From DASUPK01 sp963821705 (lineage in GTDB: Bacteria; Actinomycetota; Thermoleophilia; Solirubrobacterales; 70-9): DNA of 64,000 nt. The stretch's first letter is position 1. Every line of letters begins with the position of its first letter. The translations under genes and the position numbers were made by a program. The notes beneath the pieces are model-generated. The model was not told the DNA's origin. It saw only the letters and a list, made by a program, of their open reading frames with translations, and ran no database searches. The DNA lies in contig CAWGEV010000007.1 in the NCBI GenBank assembly GCA_963821705.1, positions 310,001 through 374,000 of the forward strand, read 5' to 3'. This document shows, in pieces, positions 34,785-43,571 of the stretch.

Positions 34785-35561
34785 TCACTGCTTCACCTGC
34801 TGTGGCGTCGTCGGCCCGTTCGGGTTCTTCTCCCCGGGCTGCTCGGTCGACTTGATCGGCGCCTGGCTCGAGGCCCACTGCTGCCAGGCCGCCTGGGACG
34901 ACTCCACCACCACCGGCGCCCTCATCGTGGAATGGCCGATGCCGCAGAGCTCAGTGCAGACGAGCGTGAAGTCCCCGGTCTTGGTGGGAGTGATGTAGGC
35001 GCGCGTCGTGATCCCGGGGACGTTGTCCTTCTTGATCCGCCACTCCGGCACCCAGAAGGAGTGGATCACGTCGAGGGCGTGCATCCTGAACTCGATCTGG
35101 CGGTTGACGGGGACGTGGAGCTCACGTGAGGTAGTGCCCGTCTCCGGATAGTCGAAGTGCCACTCGTACTGCTGGGAGTAGACGTCGACCACCATGCGGT
35201 TCGGGTCGTGCGCCTCGATGTTGCTGAGGGTGATCCAGGAGTAGATCGCGCCGAACAGGACGATCACCGTCGGGATCACGGTCCAGGCGATCTCGAGCCT
35301 GGTGTTGCCGTGGATCGGAGAGCCATCCGACTCGTCCCCCGGCTTGGCCCTCCACTTCCAGACCGCGTAGACGAGCATCACCATCACGACCGAGAAGACG
35401 AACGACGAGAGGACGATCATCACGTCCAGCAGCGTGTCGATCTTCGGGGCGGCCGTCGAGTCCTGCGGACCGTTCCAGTTCGGGATCAGCATGATCACCG
35501 AGGTGACGACCGTCAGGACGATGACTGCCGCGATCAACTTGGGAATCGGGACGCCCTTCAT
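34785..35561 (-). CDS. ctaC: Cytochrome c oxidase subunit II with intact CuA
   Basis: A 258-residue protein with two N-terminal helices and a cupredoxin domain. The CuA set is complete: ALDVIHSFWVPEWR (first His) and CTELCGIGHSTM (two Cys, Glu, His, Met). QQYEWHFDYPETG is the electron-entry Trp region. The C-terminal tail is Pro/Gln/Lys-rich. AATAGA (complement of 35575-35580) lies 13 bases before the ATG, overlapping the glycosyltransferase stop, and may be its own promoter. Confidence 0.95.
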   Translation of the reverse strand: MKGVPIPKLIAAVIVLTVVTSVIMLIPNWNGPQDSTAAPKIDTLLDVMIVLSSFVFSVVMVMLVYAVWKWRAKPGDESDGSPIHGNTRLEIAWTVIPTVIVLFGAIYSWITLSNIEAHDPNRMVVDVYSQQYEWHFDYPETGTTSRELHVPVNRQIEFRMHALDVIHSFWVPEWRIKKDNVPGITTRAYITPTKTGDFTLVCTELCGIGHSTMRAPVVVESSQAAWQQWASSQAPIKSTEQPGEKNPNGPTTPQQVKQ

Positions 35562-35575
35562 CTGCGGCGGCCATT

Positions 35576-37171
35576 CTATTCAGGCAGCATGAAGCGACCG
35601 CCGCTCGCCACGACCTGCGGCAGACCGCCCAGATCCCCCCGGGAAGCTGCGATGACGGCTCGCGCCACGCCCTCCCAGCTCCACAGCTCGTTCACCCGCT
35701 CGGCGAGGGCCAGGCCGGCCTGGTGGCGCCGCTCCGGGTCCAGCGCGAGCCAGCCCTCCAGCCGGTCCGCGAGCTCCGTCACGGCCTGAGGCCCGACCGG
35801 GAAGCTCAGCAGGCGGCGGAGATCCGGACCGACCGCCTCCCCGAGGAGCTGCGCGACCTCCCGCATCCCGGAATGGTCCGCGGCCACCGGCGGCACGGCA
35901 CAGGCGGCCGACTCGGCCGGGACCATCCCGAATGCCTCGGGCCAGGTGCTCGGCATCGCGAACGTGTGCCCGGCGGGCATCACGTCGGCGACCTCGTCGT
36001 GCTCCAGCCGTCCTCCGATCAGAAACGACCCGGCGGCCTCCCGGGCGGCCTCCGCATAGCCCTCGGGCGGATCGGCGAGGAAGCCCGAGAGGATCGGAAG
36101 AGGCTGATCCTCGTCACCCTCGAGGCCGCGGCCCCTCGCAGCGATCTCGCGGGCCGCATCCAGGTCTCCTCGCTCGAGCGCCTCGACCAGCCTCCGCAAC
36201 CCGGAGTCGAAGGCCCCGAAGCCGATGAAGAGGATCCGCGGCGAGGTCTGCCCGGCGGCGCGCCGTGACCGGTGGACGAGCGGCCAGGCGGCGGCCAGAA
36301 GATCGACGCCCTTGCTGATCAGCAGCTTGCCGACGAAGAGCACGCGGACGTCCCCCCGTCCCCAGGACCGCAGCGCCGACGCGACGGCGGGCCCGTCCCG
36401 GCCGAAGGAGTCGTCGCTCTCCTCCGGATCCTGCGGCCGCTCAGCCGCCAGCCGGCTCGCCAGCGCGCTGAGGTCCGCCAGAGCCTCCGGCTCGGGGTGC
36501 GGGCGAAAGCGATGGACGTCGACTCCTGGTGGCCCGAGCCGAGTGCGGGCGCGCAGCTCCGGATCCGGAACCACCTCGAAGAGCGCGCGCGCCGTGTGCG
36601 AGGAGCCCGCCAGGATGCCGGCGGCGGCGTTCGTGCCCTCGCGCGCGTACGGGACGAACCTCTCGGGATGGGGGCGAACCGTGTACGAGATGTCCGAGCC
36701 GTGCACCTTGATCGCGAAGCGGAGCCCGGCCCTGGCGAGGACCACCGGCCCCATGATCAGGTGGTTGGCCAGCGCCGCCTCCGGCTCGCCGGCCGCCTCG
36801 ACGACGTCCCGGACCGCGGCGACGTTCGTGGCGAGGTACCGATCGAGCTCGGCGTCGCTCAGCTCGGGGAACGTCTTCACCTCGAAGCCCTCGTAGCTGT
36901 CCGGCACGTAGACCGGCAGCAGGCCGCCGATCTCGGGTCGGTAGACGGTGATCCGCCCGGGGTGCCCCGCGTCGCGGATCTCCTCGACATCGAGGCCGCC
37001 CCCCTCCCAGCTCCCGACCGCATCGACCCATTCCAGCTCCGCCGCATGCCGGTCCTGGCAGAGCAGATGAACCTCGTGCCCCTGGCCTGCAAGCGCCTGG
37101 GCCAGACTGGCGTTGTAGACGTTGCTGCCGGTGCCCCGGAGTAGGTAGCCGTGAAAGATCAGGACTCGCAC
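35576..37171 (-). CDS. Glycosyltransferase family 4 protein
   Basis: A 531-residue GT-B fold enzyme. The N-terminal domain begins VLIFHGYLLRGTGSNVYNAS with the substrate-side Gly-rich loop, and the C-terminal domain holds VLFVGKLLISKGVDLLAAAW and TFAMPSTWPEAFGMVPAESA, the NDP-sugar EX7E-type segment. ANHLIMGPVVLARAG and FAIKVHGSDISYTVRP are typical of GT4. It is longer than most GT4 enzymes because of an acidic insertion near residues 250-280. Sugar donor and acceptor unknown. GTG start; the ctaC gene follows after 14 bases. Confidence 0.88.
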   Translation of the reverse strand: MRVLIFHGYLLRGTGSNVYNASLAQALAGQGHEVHLLCQDRHAAELEWVDAVGSWEGGGLDVEEIRDAGHPGRITVYRPEIGGLLPVYVPDSYEGFEVKTFPELSDAELDRYLATNVAAVRDVVEAAGEPEAALANHLIMGPVVLARAGLRFAIKVHGSDISYTVRPHPERFVPYAREGTNAAAGILAGSSHTARALFEVVPDPELRARTRLGPPGVDVHRFRPHPEPEALADLSALASRLAAERPQDPEESDDSFGRDGPAVASALRSWGRGDVRVLFVGKLLISKGVDLLAAAWPLVHRSRRAAGQTSPRILFIGFGAFDSGLRRLVEALERGDLDAAREIAARGRGLEGDEDQPLPILSGFLADPPEGYAEAAREAAGSFLIGGRLEHDEVADVMPAGHTFAMPSTWPEAFGMVPAESAACAVPPVAADHSGMREVAQLLGEAVGPDLRRLLSFPVGPQAVTELADRLEGWLALDPERRHQAGLALAERVNELWSWEGVARAVIAASRGDLGGLPQVVASGGRFMLPE

Positions 37172-37213
37172 GGGGGCACCGTAGTGCCGCGGGCACCGGT
37201 AAGGTGCGCGCCG

Positions 37214-37492
37214 ATGCAGAACCCCGAGCAGACCTACCGGTTGAGGGCGCCAGCGTCTGGGCGCGAGGCGCTCGCGAAGGCAAAGCCGGGCAAGGTCTAC
37301 GTCGACCGCGAGAGTGGCGAGGAGATGAACATCGTGGCGGCCGAGCTGCCGCTAGCTCCCTCTGAGTCCGCACTGGTCCGCGCGCCGGAGAACCTGCGCA
37401 CCTGCCGCCGCTGCGATCAGCTGATCGGCCTGGACGTCAGCGACTGCCCCTACTGCGGACTGCGCCAGCCGGCCCTCGACGGATCCTCTTGA
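37214..37492 (+). CDS. Small zinc-ribbon protein
   Basis: A 92-residue protein. The N-terminal part is basic and carries YVDRESGEEMNIVAAELPL; the C-terminal part has two CxxC pairs, TCRRCDQ and CPYCGLRQ, 14 residues apart, forming a zinc ribbon. Small proteins of this kind are often RNA- or protein-binding. ATG at 37214 chosen because a GGTAAGG box lies nine bases upstream. No family name is assigned. Confidence 0.7.
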   Translation: MQNPEQTYRLRAPASGREALAKAKPGKVYVDRESGEEMNIVAAELPLAPSESALVRAPENLRTCRRCDQLIGLDVSDCPYCGLRQPALDGSS

Positions 37493-37517
37493 CCTCGGTC
37501 GCAGGCGCTGCGGCTGA

Positions 37518-38309
37518 CTACTTCTTCTTCTTCGGCGGCTTGACCGGCGCCTGATTCGGGTCGGCGACGACGGTCGCCGAGTAGAGCAGGCGGGCCGTGT
37601 TGTACGTGCAGCCGTAGGAGCGCTGTGAGCCCAGCGCGTCCTGCGGGGTTCCGGCGAGGATGTCGTTGGTGTTGTCGCACTTGCCCTTCTTGCGGCTCGC
37701 CTGCCACTTCGTGTTCGCGCTCTGGTTGATCGCGAAGGCGGGGGCCCAGGTCGGCACCGTCAGCGCCACGACCTGGTTGGGCTTGACGCGGAGTGGCGTG
37801 TCGAGGGTGAAGGTGGTCGTCTGCCCGAGGAAGCCGGCGAGGTCCTCGACCGGCGACTGGGCCTTGAGCTGGTAGATCGGCTTGCCGACCTTGATCGACT
37901 TCATGATCGGCTTGAGGACGGAGATCCTCGCCTTGGGGGACCCGCCGAACGTCTTGGTGAAGAAGTCGTAGTCACTCTGGTTGTTGTTGTTCGGGTTGGG
38001 CTTGGTGCTCGGAGCGCCGGTCTTGATGGACCAGGCGACGATCTGGCCTCGGACGGGAACGACGAAGGGGTTCCTCTGCCCGATGATCGCCGTCTGGAAG
38101 CCCGTCGTCTTGCCGACCGCCTGGCAGTTGGTCGGGCAGGACGGAATCGCCGGTGCCGCCGCGCCGAGCACGATCACGCGCGGGGCCGCGCCCGCGGTCT
38201 CGGTGCCGATCACGGCCGCGAGAACGGCGGCGAACACGGCCACTGCCGTGATGACGGCGAGCCTGTGCAGGCGCGCCAATAGGTGAGCGTGTTGGCCCAT
38301 GAGCTTCAT
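37518..38309 (-). CDS. Secreted protein of unknown function
   Basis: A 263-residue protein from the ATG at 38309. Residues about 10-45 form a signal peptide/anchor (LAVITAVAVFAAVLAAVIGT), followed by a beta-rich region with a Cys pair (PSCPTNCQAVG), an Asn-rich loop (KPNPNNNNQS), KKGKCDNTND and a late Cys (YGCTYNTARLLYS). The C-terminus is Pro/Lys-rich (PVKPPKKKK), which may interact with cell-wall polymers. LRVKPNQVVALTVPTWAPAF recalls lectin-like or carbohydrate-binding secreted proteins. No family is recognised with certainty. Confidence 0.7.
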   Translation of the reverse strand: MKLMGQHAHLLARLHRLAVITAVAVFAAVLAAVIGTETAGAAPRVIVLGAAAPAIPSCPTNCQAVGKTTGFQTAIIGQRNPFVVPVRGQIVAWSIKTGAPSTKPNPNNNNQSDYDFFTKTFGGSPKARISVLKPIMKSIKVGKPIYQLKAQSPVEDLAGFLGQTTTFTLDTPLRVKPNQVVALTVPTWAPAFAINQSANTKWQASRKKGKCDNTNDILAGTPQDALGSQRSYGCTYNTARLLYSATVVADPNQAPVKPPKKKK

Positions 38310-38377
38310 TGAACACGCCTTTTCGAGGAGGGTTGCGGGGTTTCCTTGCAACCGGGGTCAGTAGGGTTCGAGCAGGG

Positions 38378-38578
38378 ATGGAGGGCCAAGCCGCATTCCA
38401 GAGCTACTTGGAGGGTGCGCTCGACACGTTCGGCATCGCCACTGACGAGTCGGAGCGCGCCGTGATGATGGGGGTCTGGGAGATCTACGAGCCCGGCATG
38501 GAGCTACTCCGGGACGCGGACCTCGACGGCATCGAGCCCGAGATGCGGGCCGACCTCTCCAAGCCGCCGTCCGCATGA
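38378..38578 (+). CDS. AtzG/GatC-like small partner of an amidase
   Basis: A 66-residue acidic protein (FQSYLEGALDTFGIATDESE, then a C-terminal LSKPPSA). Size and pattern match the AtzG/DUF4089 and GatC-like small subunits that wrap around amidase-signature enzymes. Its stop overlaps the amidase ATG (ATGA), which is the usual arrangement. ATG at 38378 is the best start. Confidence 0.7.
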   Translation: MEGQAAFQSYLEGALDTFGIATDESERAVMMGVWEIYEPGMELLRDADLDGIEPEMRADLSKPPSA

Positions 38579-39956
38579 GCGGGCTGGACCTGTCCCTTCG
38601 CGAGCAGGCCTCGCAGATCGCGGCGGGGAGCTCGATCCGGCCGAGCTGCTCGACGCCTGTCTGGCCCGGATCGAGGAGCGCAACCCCGAGCTGAACGCGG
38701 TGGTGGCGACCTTCCCGGAGGAGTCGCGCCGGATGCTCGACGAGGCCCCGGACGGGCCGTTGCGCGGGGTTCCCGTCCTGATCAAGGACGAGTGGGCGCT
38801 CCCCTGGCGCGCGGAGACCGTCGGGGCGGCGAGCGTCCCCGGCGTGAAGCTGGAGCCCGGGGAGTCCGGGCCATATCGGGCGCTCCGCGACGCGGGCGCG
38901 GTGATCGCGGGCGTCGCCAACATGCACGAGCTCGGCTCGAGCAGCACCGGGAACACCTCCGTCTACGGGGCAGCCCACAACCCCTGGGACCTCGAGCGCT
39001 GCCCCGGAGGCTCCTCGAGCGGCCCCGCTGCGGGCGTCGCGGGCGGGCTGGTGTCCGGCGCAGTCGGCGCCGACGGCCTCGGCTCGATTCGCTATCCGGC
39101 CGCGTACTGCGGGCTCACCGGGCTGAAGCCGACCTTCGGCCGCTCCGCCATGGAGGGCCATCACATCGCGAACACCGAGACGATCGTCTCCGGCCCGCTC
39201 TGCCGTGACGCGGCGGACTGCCGCCTGCTCGCCTCGGCGCTCTTCGGCGAGGAGATCCCGGCGGGCGATGCACAGGGCCTGCGGATCGGCGTGATCCGAG
39301 AGCCGTACTGGACCGACAGCGCGACCGGCGTGCGGGAGGCATGCGAGTCGGCGCTCGAGGCGCTCCGGGGCGAGATCGGCGGAGAGGTCGTAGAGGTGGA
39401 GCTCCCCGACCTTGACCTGGTCCTCCCGGCCTCACTGCTGGTCGCGCAGTCCGAGGAGGCTGCGCATCTGACGCCGAAGATCCTCAACGCGCTCAGTCCC
39501 GAGCTGAGCGTGATCAACCGAGGAGTCCTCAAGCTGCGCGCCCTGCTGCCACTCAGCCTGACGGCGCGAGCCTTCCGCGTCCGCGCCAAGGTCAGGCGCG
39601 ACCTGGCCCGGCTCTTCGAGGACGTCGACCTGCTCGTGTGGCCGACCGTCCCTGCCGTGGCCCCTCCCCTCTTCGAGCCGATGATCGAGCTCCCCTCCGG
39701 CACCGAGTCCGCGGACGCGGGCAACGGCCGCCATGGCGTGCTCGCCAACCTCACCGGTGTGCCCGGCGTCAGCGCGCCGGTCGGCCTGGACGACGGCATG
39801 CCGGTGTCCCTGCAGCTGCTCGGCGCCTGGGGCGCGGACGCCGCGCTGCTCGACGCGGCCGAGGCACTCGAGCGCGCCACGGACCGCGAGTTCGTGGAAT
39901 TGCGCCCAAGCGACCGCCAGGCCGCTCCATCTGGGAGCGAAGCGCGAAGCGCGTAG
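38575..39956 (+). pseudogene. Amidase-signature enzyme (AtzE-like), N-terminus frameshifted
   Basis: The start ATG at 38575 gives SGLDLSLREQASQIAAG, then the frame is lost at the GGGG of 38625-38628. The next frame continues DPAELLDACLARIEERNPEL and the whole amidase domain. Adding one G restores a protein of about 460 residues. The Ser-Ser-Lys triad is visible: VLIKDEWALPW (Lys), GGSSSGPAAGVAGGL (Ser), and GADGLGSIRYPAAYCG (Ser nucleophile). Active-site residues are intact, so the gene may be functional if the indel is a read error. With its AtzG-like partner it probably hydrolyses an amide such as an allophanate/biuret-type or aryl amide substrate. Confidence 0.82.
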
Positions 39957-39969
39957 CGACTTGAGTTGG

Positions 39970-40002
39970 GCGCCCGCTCGCGGTCGCGATCTGATGGCGA
40001 AG
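39970..40002 (+). repeat. Dispersed intergenic repeat, copy B (degenerate hairpin)
   Basis: GCCCGCTCGCGGTCGCGATC followed by TGATGGCGAAG. The tail GATCTGATGGCGAAG matches the other copies, while the hairpin arm is partly lost. It lies in the 63-base gap between the amidase and the EamA transporter gene. Confidence 0.5.
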
Positions 40003-40019
40003 CAGTCAATATCGAGCTC

Positions 40020-40961
40020 ATGAGCCGGCGGGCATGGATCGCGTTCGGAGCGCTGTCCCTGATCTGGGGCGTCCCCTACCTCTTCATCAAGGTCGCCCTC
40101 GACGGCGGGATCTCGCCGTTCTTCCTCGCCTGGGCCCGGCTCGTGCTCGGCGCCGGCCTCCTCTTCGCGCTCGTTCCGCGGCAGGGGGTCGAGATGCTGC
40201 GGCGCGGACCTCGGCGCTGGCTCCTTGCCTACGCCATCGTCGAGATGGCGCTCCCGTTCCCGCTGATCGCAGCGGGTGAGCGGCACGTCGCCTCGTCGAT
40301 CGCGGCGATCGTGATCGCGACCGTGCCGCTCCTGATCGCGCTTCTCGCCCTCCGCTTCGATCACACCGAGCGGCCCACCCGAGCGCGCATGGTCGGCATG
40401 CTCATCGGCCTCGCCGGCGTCGTGGCCCTCGTCGGCATCGACCTGAGCGCCAGCCCGGGCGAGCTCCTCGGGGCCGCCGCCGTCATGGTGGCGGCCTTCG
40501 GCTATGCCGCCGGTCCGATGATCATCAAGCGGCACCTCCTCTCCTACGATCCCCGCGCCACGATGGCGGCGAGCCTCAGCGTGGCCGCCGTGCTGCTCAC
40601 CCCTGCGGCCCTCCTCACCTTCCCGGCATCCGTTCCCGCCGCGGACGCGCTGGCCTCCGTGCTGGTCCTCGGGGTGCTCTGCACGGCGACCGCCTTCGTG
40701 ATCCTGATGGTGCTCGTCTACGAGGTCGGCGCGGGCCGCGCCTCCGTCATCACCTACATCAACCCCGTGATCGCGGTCGCGCTCGGTGTGATCGTCCTGG
40801 GCGAGAGCCCCGGGGCCGGGGCGATCGCCGGCCTGCTGCTGATCCTGGCCGGGTCGTGGCTCTCCACCGACGGCCGGCTGCCGCCGGGCCCGCGGGCGGT
40901 GGTGACCCGGGTGCGCGCCCGGGCGGGACCGTCGCTCGAGCCGGAGGCCTCGATCCGGTGA
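40020..40961 (+). CDS. EamA-family (DMT) transporter
   Basis: A 313-residue protein with ten predicted helices in two EamA halves: LSLIWGVPYLFIKVALDGGI and ARLVLGAGLLFALVP in the first, GYAAGPMIIKRHLL and SVITYINPVIAVALGVIVLG in the second. This drug/metabolite exporter family moves amino acids, sugars or toxins; the substrate is not predictable. The ATG at 40020 is chosen. Confidence 0.88.
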   Translation: MSRRAWIAFGALSLIWGVPYLFIKVALDGGISPFFLAWARLVLGAGLLFALVPRQGVEMLRRGPRRWLLAYAIVEMALPFPLIAAGERHVASSIAAIVIATVPLLIALLALRFDHTERPTRARMVGMLIGLAGVVALVGIDLSASPGELLGAAAVMVAAFGYAAGPMIIKRHLLSYDPRATMAASLSVAAVLLTPAALLTFPASVPAADALASVLVLGVLCTATAFVILMVLVYEVGAGRASVITYINPVIAVALGVIVLGESPGAGAIAGLLLILAGSWLSTDGRLPPGPRAVVTRVRARAGPSLEPEASIR

Positions 40962-41023
40962 GCGGCCCGCCTGTGTGACGGCCCTCCCGGCCCGGAGGGA
41001 GCCGCCGGATATCGTCCGTGACC

Positions 41024-41995
41024 GTGGCCGCGATCGAGACGCAGCAGCTGGCTCGCGAGTTCGAGGGCGGCATCAAGGCCGTTGACGGCGTCGACCTCGA
41101 GGTTGCCGACGGAGAGATCTACGGATTCCTGGGGCCGAACGGGGCGGGCAAGACGACCACGGTCCGGATGCTGACCACGCTCCTCGTCCCGACCGGAGGG
41201 ACCGCGCGGGTCGCCGGGCATGACGTGGTGGCCGAGGCCGGGGCCGTGCGCCGCAAGATCGGGGTCGCCCTCCAGGAGGCGGCCCTCGATCCGCTGATGA
41301 CGGGCAGGGAGCTGCTTCAGCTGCAGGCGACCCTCCACTCGATTCCGCGACAGCGCGGCCGGGAGCTGGCCGATTCCCTGCTCCACCGGGTCGGCCTGAC
41401 GCTCGCCGCCGACCGCCGAGTCGGCACGTACTCGGGCGGCATGCAGCGGCGCCTCGACCTCGCCGCGGCGCTCGTGCACACCCCAGAGGTCCTCTTCCTC
41501 GACGAGCCCACCACCGGCCTCGACCCGGTGAGCCGCCAGGCGATCTGGGAGGAGGTTCAGAAGCTGAACAACGAGGGGACCACGGTCTTCCTCACCACCC
41601 AGTACCTCGAGGAGGCGGACAAGCTGGCGGACCGGGTCGGGATCATCAGCGGCGGCCGGCTCGTCGCCGAGGGCACTCCCGCGGAGCTCAAGGCCCAGGT
41701 CGGCCGGCCTCACCTCGAGGTCTCGCTGGCCGGCGAGGACGACGGCCACGCGAAGGGTGAGGAGATCCTCGCTCGCTTCGGGAATCCGATGCCCGCCCGC
41801 GACGGAAAGCTGCTGGTCGAGCTGGAGCACGGGGCCTCCGAGGTGGGCCCGATAGTCCGGGCGCTCGACGAGGCGGGGCTGGCGGTGGAATCGCTGGACC
41901 TGGTGCAGCCCACGCTCGACGACGTCTTCGTCGCGAAGACGGGCCAGCACCTGGAGGGCGAAGAGGAGACCGGCGAGCACGAGGTGGCGACATGA
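41024..41995 (+). CDS. ABC transporter ATP-binding protein, DrrA type
   Basis: A 323-residue ATPase. Walker A is GPNGAGKTTTVRML, the signature is YSGGMQRRLDLAAALVH, and Walker B with the D-loop is VLFLDEPTTGLD. The C-terminal extension (LEVSLAGEDDGHAKGEEIL, then a region with VESLDLVQPTLDDVFV) is the DUF4162-like domain found in daunorubicin-resistance ATPases. It drives the two ABC-2 permeases that follow with ATGA overlaps. TATCGT ends eight bases before the GTG at 41024, so this start is preferred over the GTG at 41018. Confidence 0.92.
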   Translation: MAAIETQQLAREFEGGIKAVDGVDLEVADGEIYGFLGPNGAGKTTTVRMLTTLLVPTGGTARVAGHDVVAEAGAVRRKIGVALQEAALDPLMTGRELLQLQATLHSIPRQRGRELADSLLHRVGLTLAADRRVGTYSGGMQRRLDLAAALVHTPEVLFLDEPTTGLDPVSRQAIWEEVQKLNNEGTTVFLTTQYLEEADKLADRVGIISGGRLVAEGTPAELKAQVGRPHLEVSLAGEDDGHAKGEEILARFGNPMPARDGKLLVELEHGASEVGPIVRALDEAGLAVESLDLVQPTLDDVFVAKTGQHLEGEEETGEHEVAT

Positions 41996-42798
41996 CGGAC
42001 CACGACAGCCCGATGGAGCGACTGGCGGCCAACGCCCGAGTGGTCGCGGCCCTGGGCGCGCGCTCGGTCCGCCAGACGGCGCGCCGGCCCCAGCTGGCCG
42101 CGCCCCTCTTCGTCTTCCCGACCCTGCTGCTGGCGATACAGACCGGCGGCGCCGGCCGCGCCGTCAACCTGCCGGGGTTCCCGCCCGTGCAGAGCTTCCT
42201 CGCCTTCATGCTCGCGGGGGCGATGATCCAGGCGGTGCTACTGGCGGGCAACTCGGGGGCGATCGCGCTGGCGATCGACATCGAGATGGGCTTCACGGAC
42301 CGCCTCTTCGCCGCCCCGATCTCCCGCTTCGCCATCGTCCTCGGCCGCCTCGCCGGGACCGCGATGCTCGGGGTGCTCGTCGCGGTCTGGTTCATCGCGA
42401 TCGGGCTGATCTTCGGAACGACGATCCACGAGGGCTTCAGGGGGGCGCTCTGGATCGTGCTGATGACCAGCGCGTCGGCAATCGCGTTCGGGTCGGTGGC
42501 CGCCGCGCTCGCCCTGCGCACCGGCAGCGCGAGCGTGGTCCAGGGGATCTTCCCTCTCCTCTTCGTGATCCTGTTCCTCTCCAGCGCCTTCTTCCCGGCC
42601 AACCTGATGCTGGAGCCGGCCGCGTCGGTGGCCCGGTACAACCCGCTGAGCTTCATCGTCATCGGGATCCGCGAGCCGGTCATCTCCGGCTTCTCGGGCC
42701 AGGGCGAGCTGAAGGCGGTCCTCTCGGTGATCGGGATCGCGGCGATCGGCCTGGCCCTGAGCGGCGTAGCCGTGCGAGCGCGGGCGAGGCGGGGCTGA
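41992..42798 (+). CDS. ABC-2 type permease
   Basis: A 268-residue membrane protein with six helices. SFLAFMLAGAMIQAVLLAGN, GFTDRLFAAPISRFAIVLGR and YNPLSFIVIGIREPVISGF are typical of DrrB-like ABC-2 permeases. It overlaps both neighbours in the three-gene exporter. Confidence 0.9.
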   Translation: MTDHDSPMERLAANARVVAALGARSVRQTARRPQLAAPLFVFPTLLLAIQTGGAGRAVNLPGFPPVQSFLAFMLAGAMIQAVLLAGNSGAIALAIDIEMGFTDRLFAAPISRFAIVLGRLAGTAMLGVLVAVWFIAIGLIFGTTIHEGFRGALWIVLMTSASAIAFGSVAAALALRTGSASVVQGIFPLLFVILFLSSAFFPANLMLEPAASVARYNPLSFIVIGIREPVISGFSGQGELKAVLSVIGIAAIGLALSGVAVRARARRG

Positions 42799-43571
42799 TG
42801 AGCTGGGCCGGCGACTACGCGACGATCAGGGCGCTGATCGTGCGCGCCCGCAACGAGCTGTTGCGGGTCCCGGGCGCCGCGATCCCCGGCGTCCTCGCCC
42901 CCACGATCTTCTTCCTCGGCCTCACCGCGGTCTTCGGGCACCTCACCCTCTTGCCGGGCTTCAGCTCGACCAGCTACCAGAGCTTCATCATCCCAGTGAG
43001 CCTCATGCAGGGGGCGGCCTTCACCGGCGCTGCCACGGGAGTCAACCTCGCCCGTGACATCGAGCACGGCTGGTTCGACCGGCTCCTGGCCTCGCCCGCA
43101 CCCCGGCCGGTGATCCTGGCGGGGCTCGTGCTGTCGGCCGGCCTCCGCTCGCTGCTTCCCGCCTCGTTCCTGCTGATCGTGGGGCTCAGCGTGGGGATCC
43201 ACTGGCCCGGGATCGACGGCCTCGCGATCGCGCTGCTGGTCGTCATGGGGATGGCGATCGTGGCCGCGACCTGGGGGACCTCGCTGGCACTGCGCTTCAG
43301 GACGCAGTCCGCGGCGCCGCTGATGCAGGCGGGCATGTTCGTTCTCGTCCTCTTCACCACGGCCTATGCGCCGCTGCACCTGCTGCAGGGGTGGCTGCAG
43401 ACGGTGGCCAGGATCAACCCCGTCACGCACGTCGTCGAGGCCGCCCGCCAAGGGTTCGTCGGGCAGGTGACCTGGCACGACACGTGGCCCGGCCTGCTGG
43501 CGCTGCTCGGTCTCGGCGCGCTCTTCACGTACTTCGCGCTGCGGGGCATGCGGCGGATGACGATTGAGTGA
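42798..43571 (+). CDS. ABC-2 type permease, second copy
   Basis: A 257-residue permease related to the preceding one: SYQSFIIPVSLMQGAAFTGA, EHGWFDRLLASPAPRPVILA and INPVTHVVEAARQGFVG. Two different permeases and one ATPase give a heterodimeric exporter; the substrate (lipid, antibiotic or polymer) is unknown. Confidence 0.9.
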   Translation: MSWAGDYATIRALIVRARNELLRVPGAAIPGVLAPTIFFLGLTAVFGHLTLLPGFSSTSYQSFIIPVSLMQGAAFTGAATGVNLARDIEHGWFDRLLASPAPRPVILAGLVLSAGLRSLLPASFLLIVGLSVGIHWPGIDGLAIALLVVMGMAIVAATWGTSLALRFRTQSAAPLMQAGMFVLVLFTTAYAPLHLLQGWLQTVARINPVTHVVEAARQGFVGQVTWHDTWPGLLALLGLGALFTYFALRGMRRMTIE

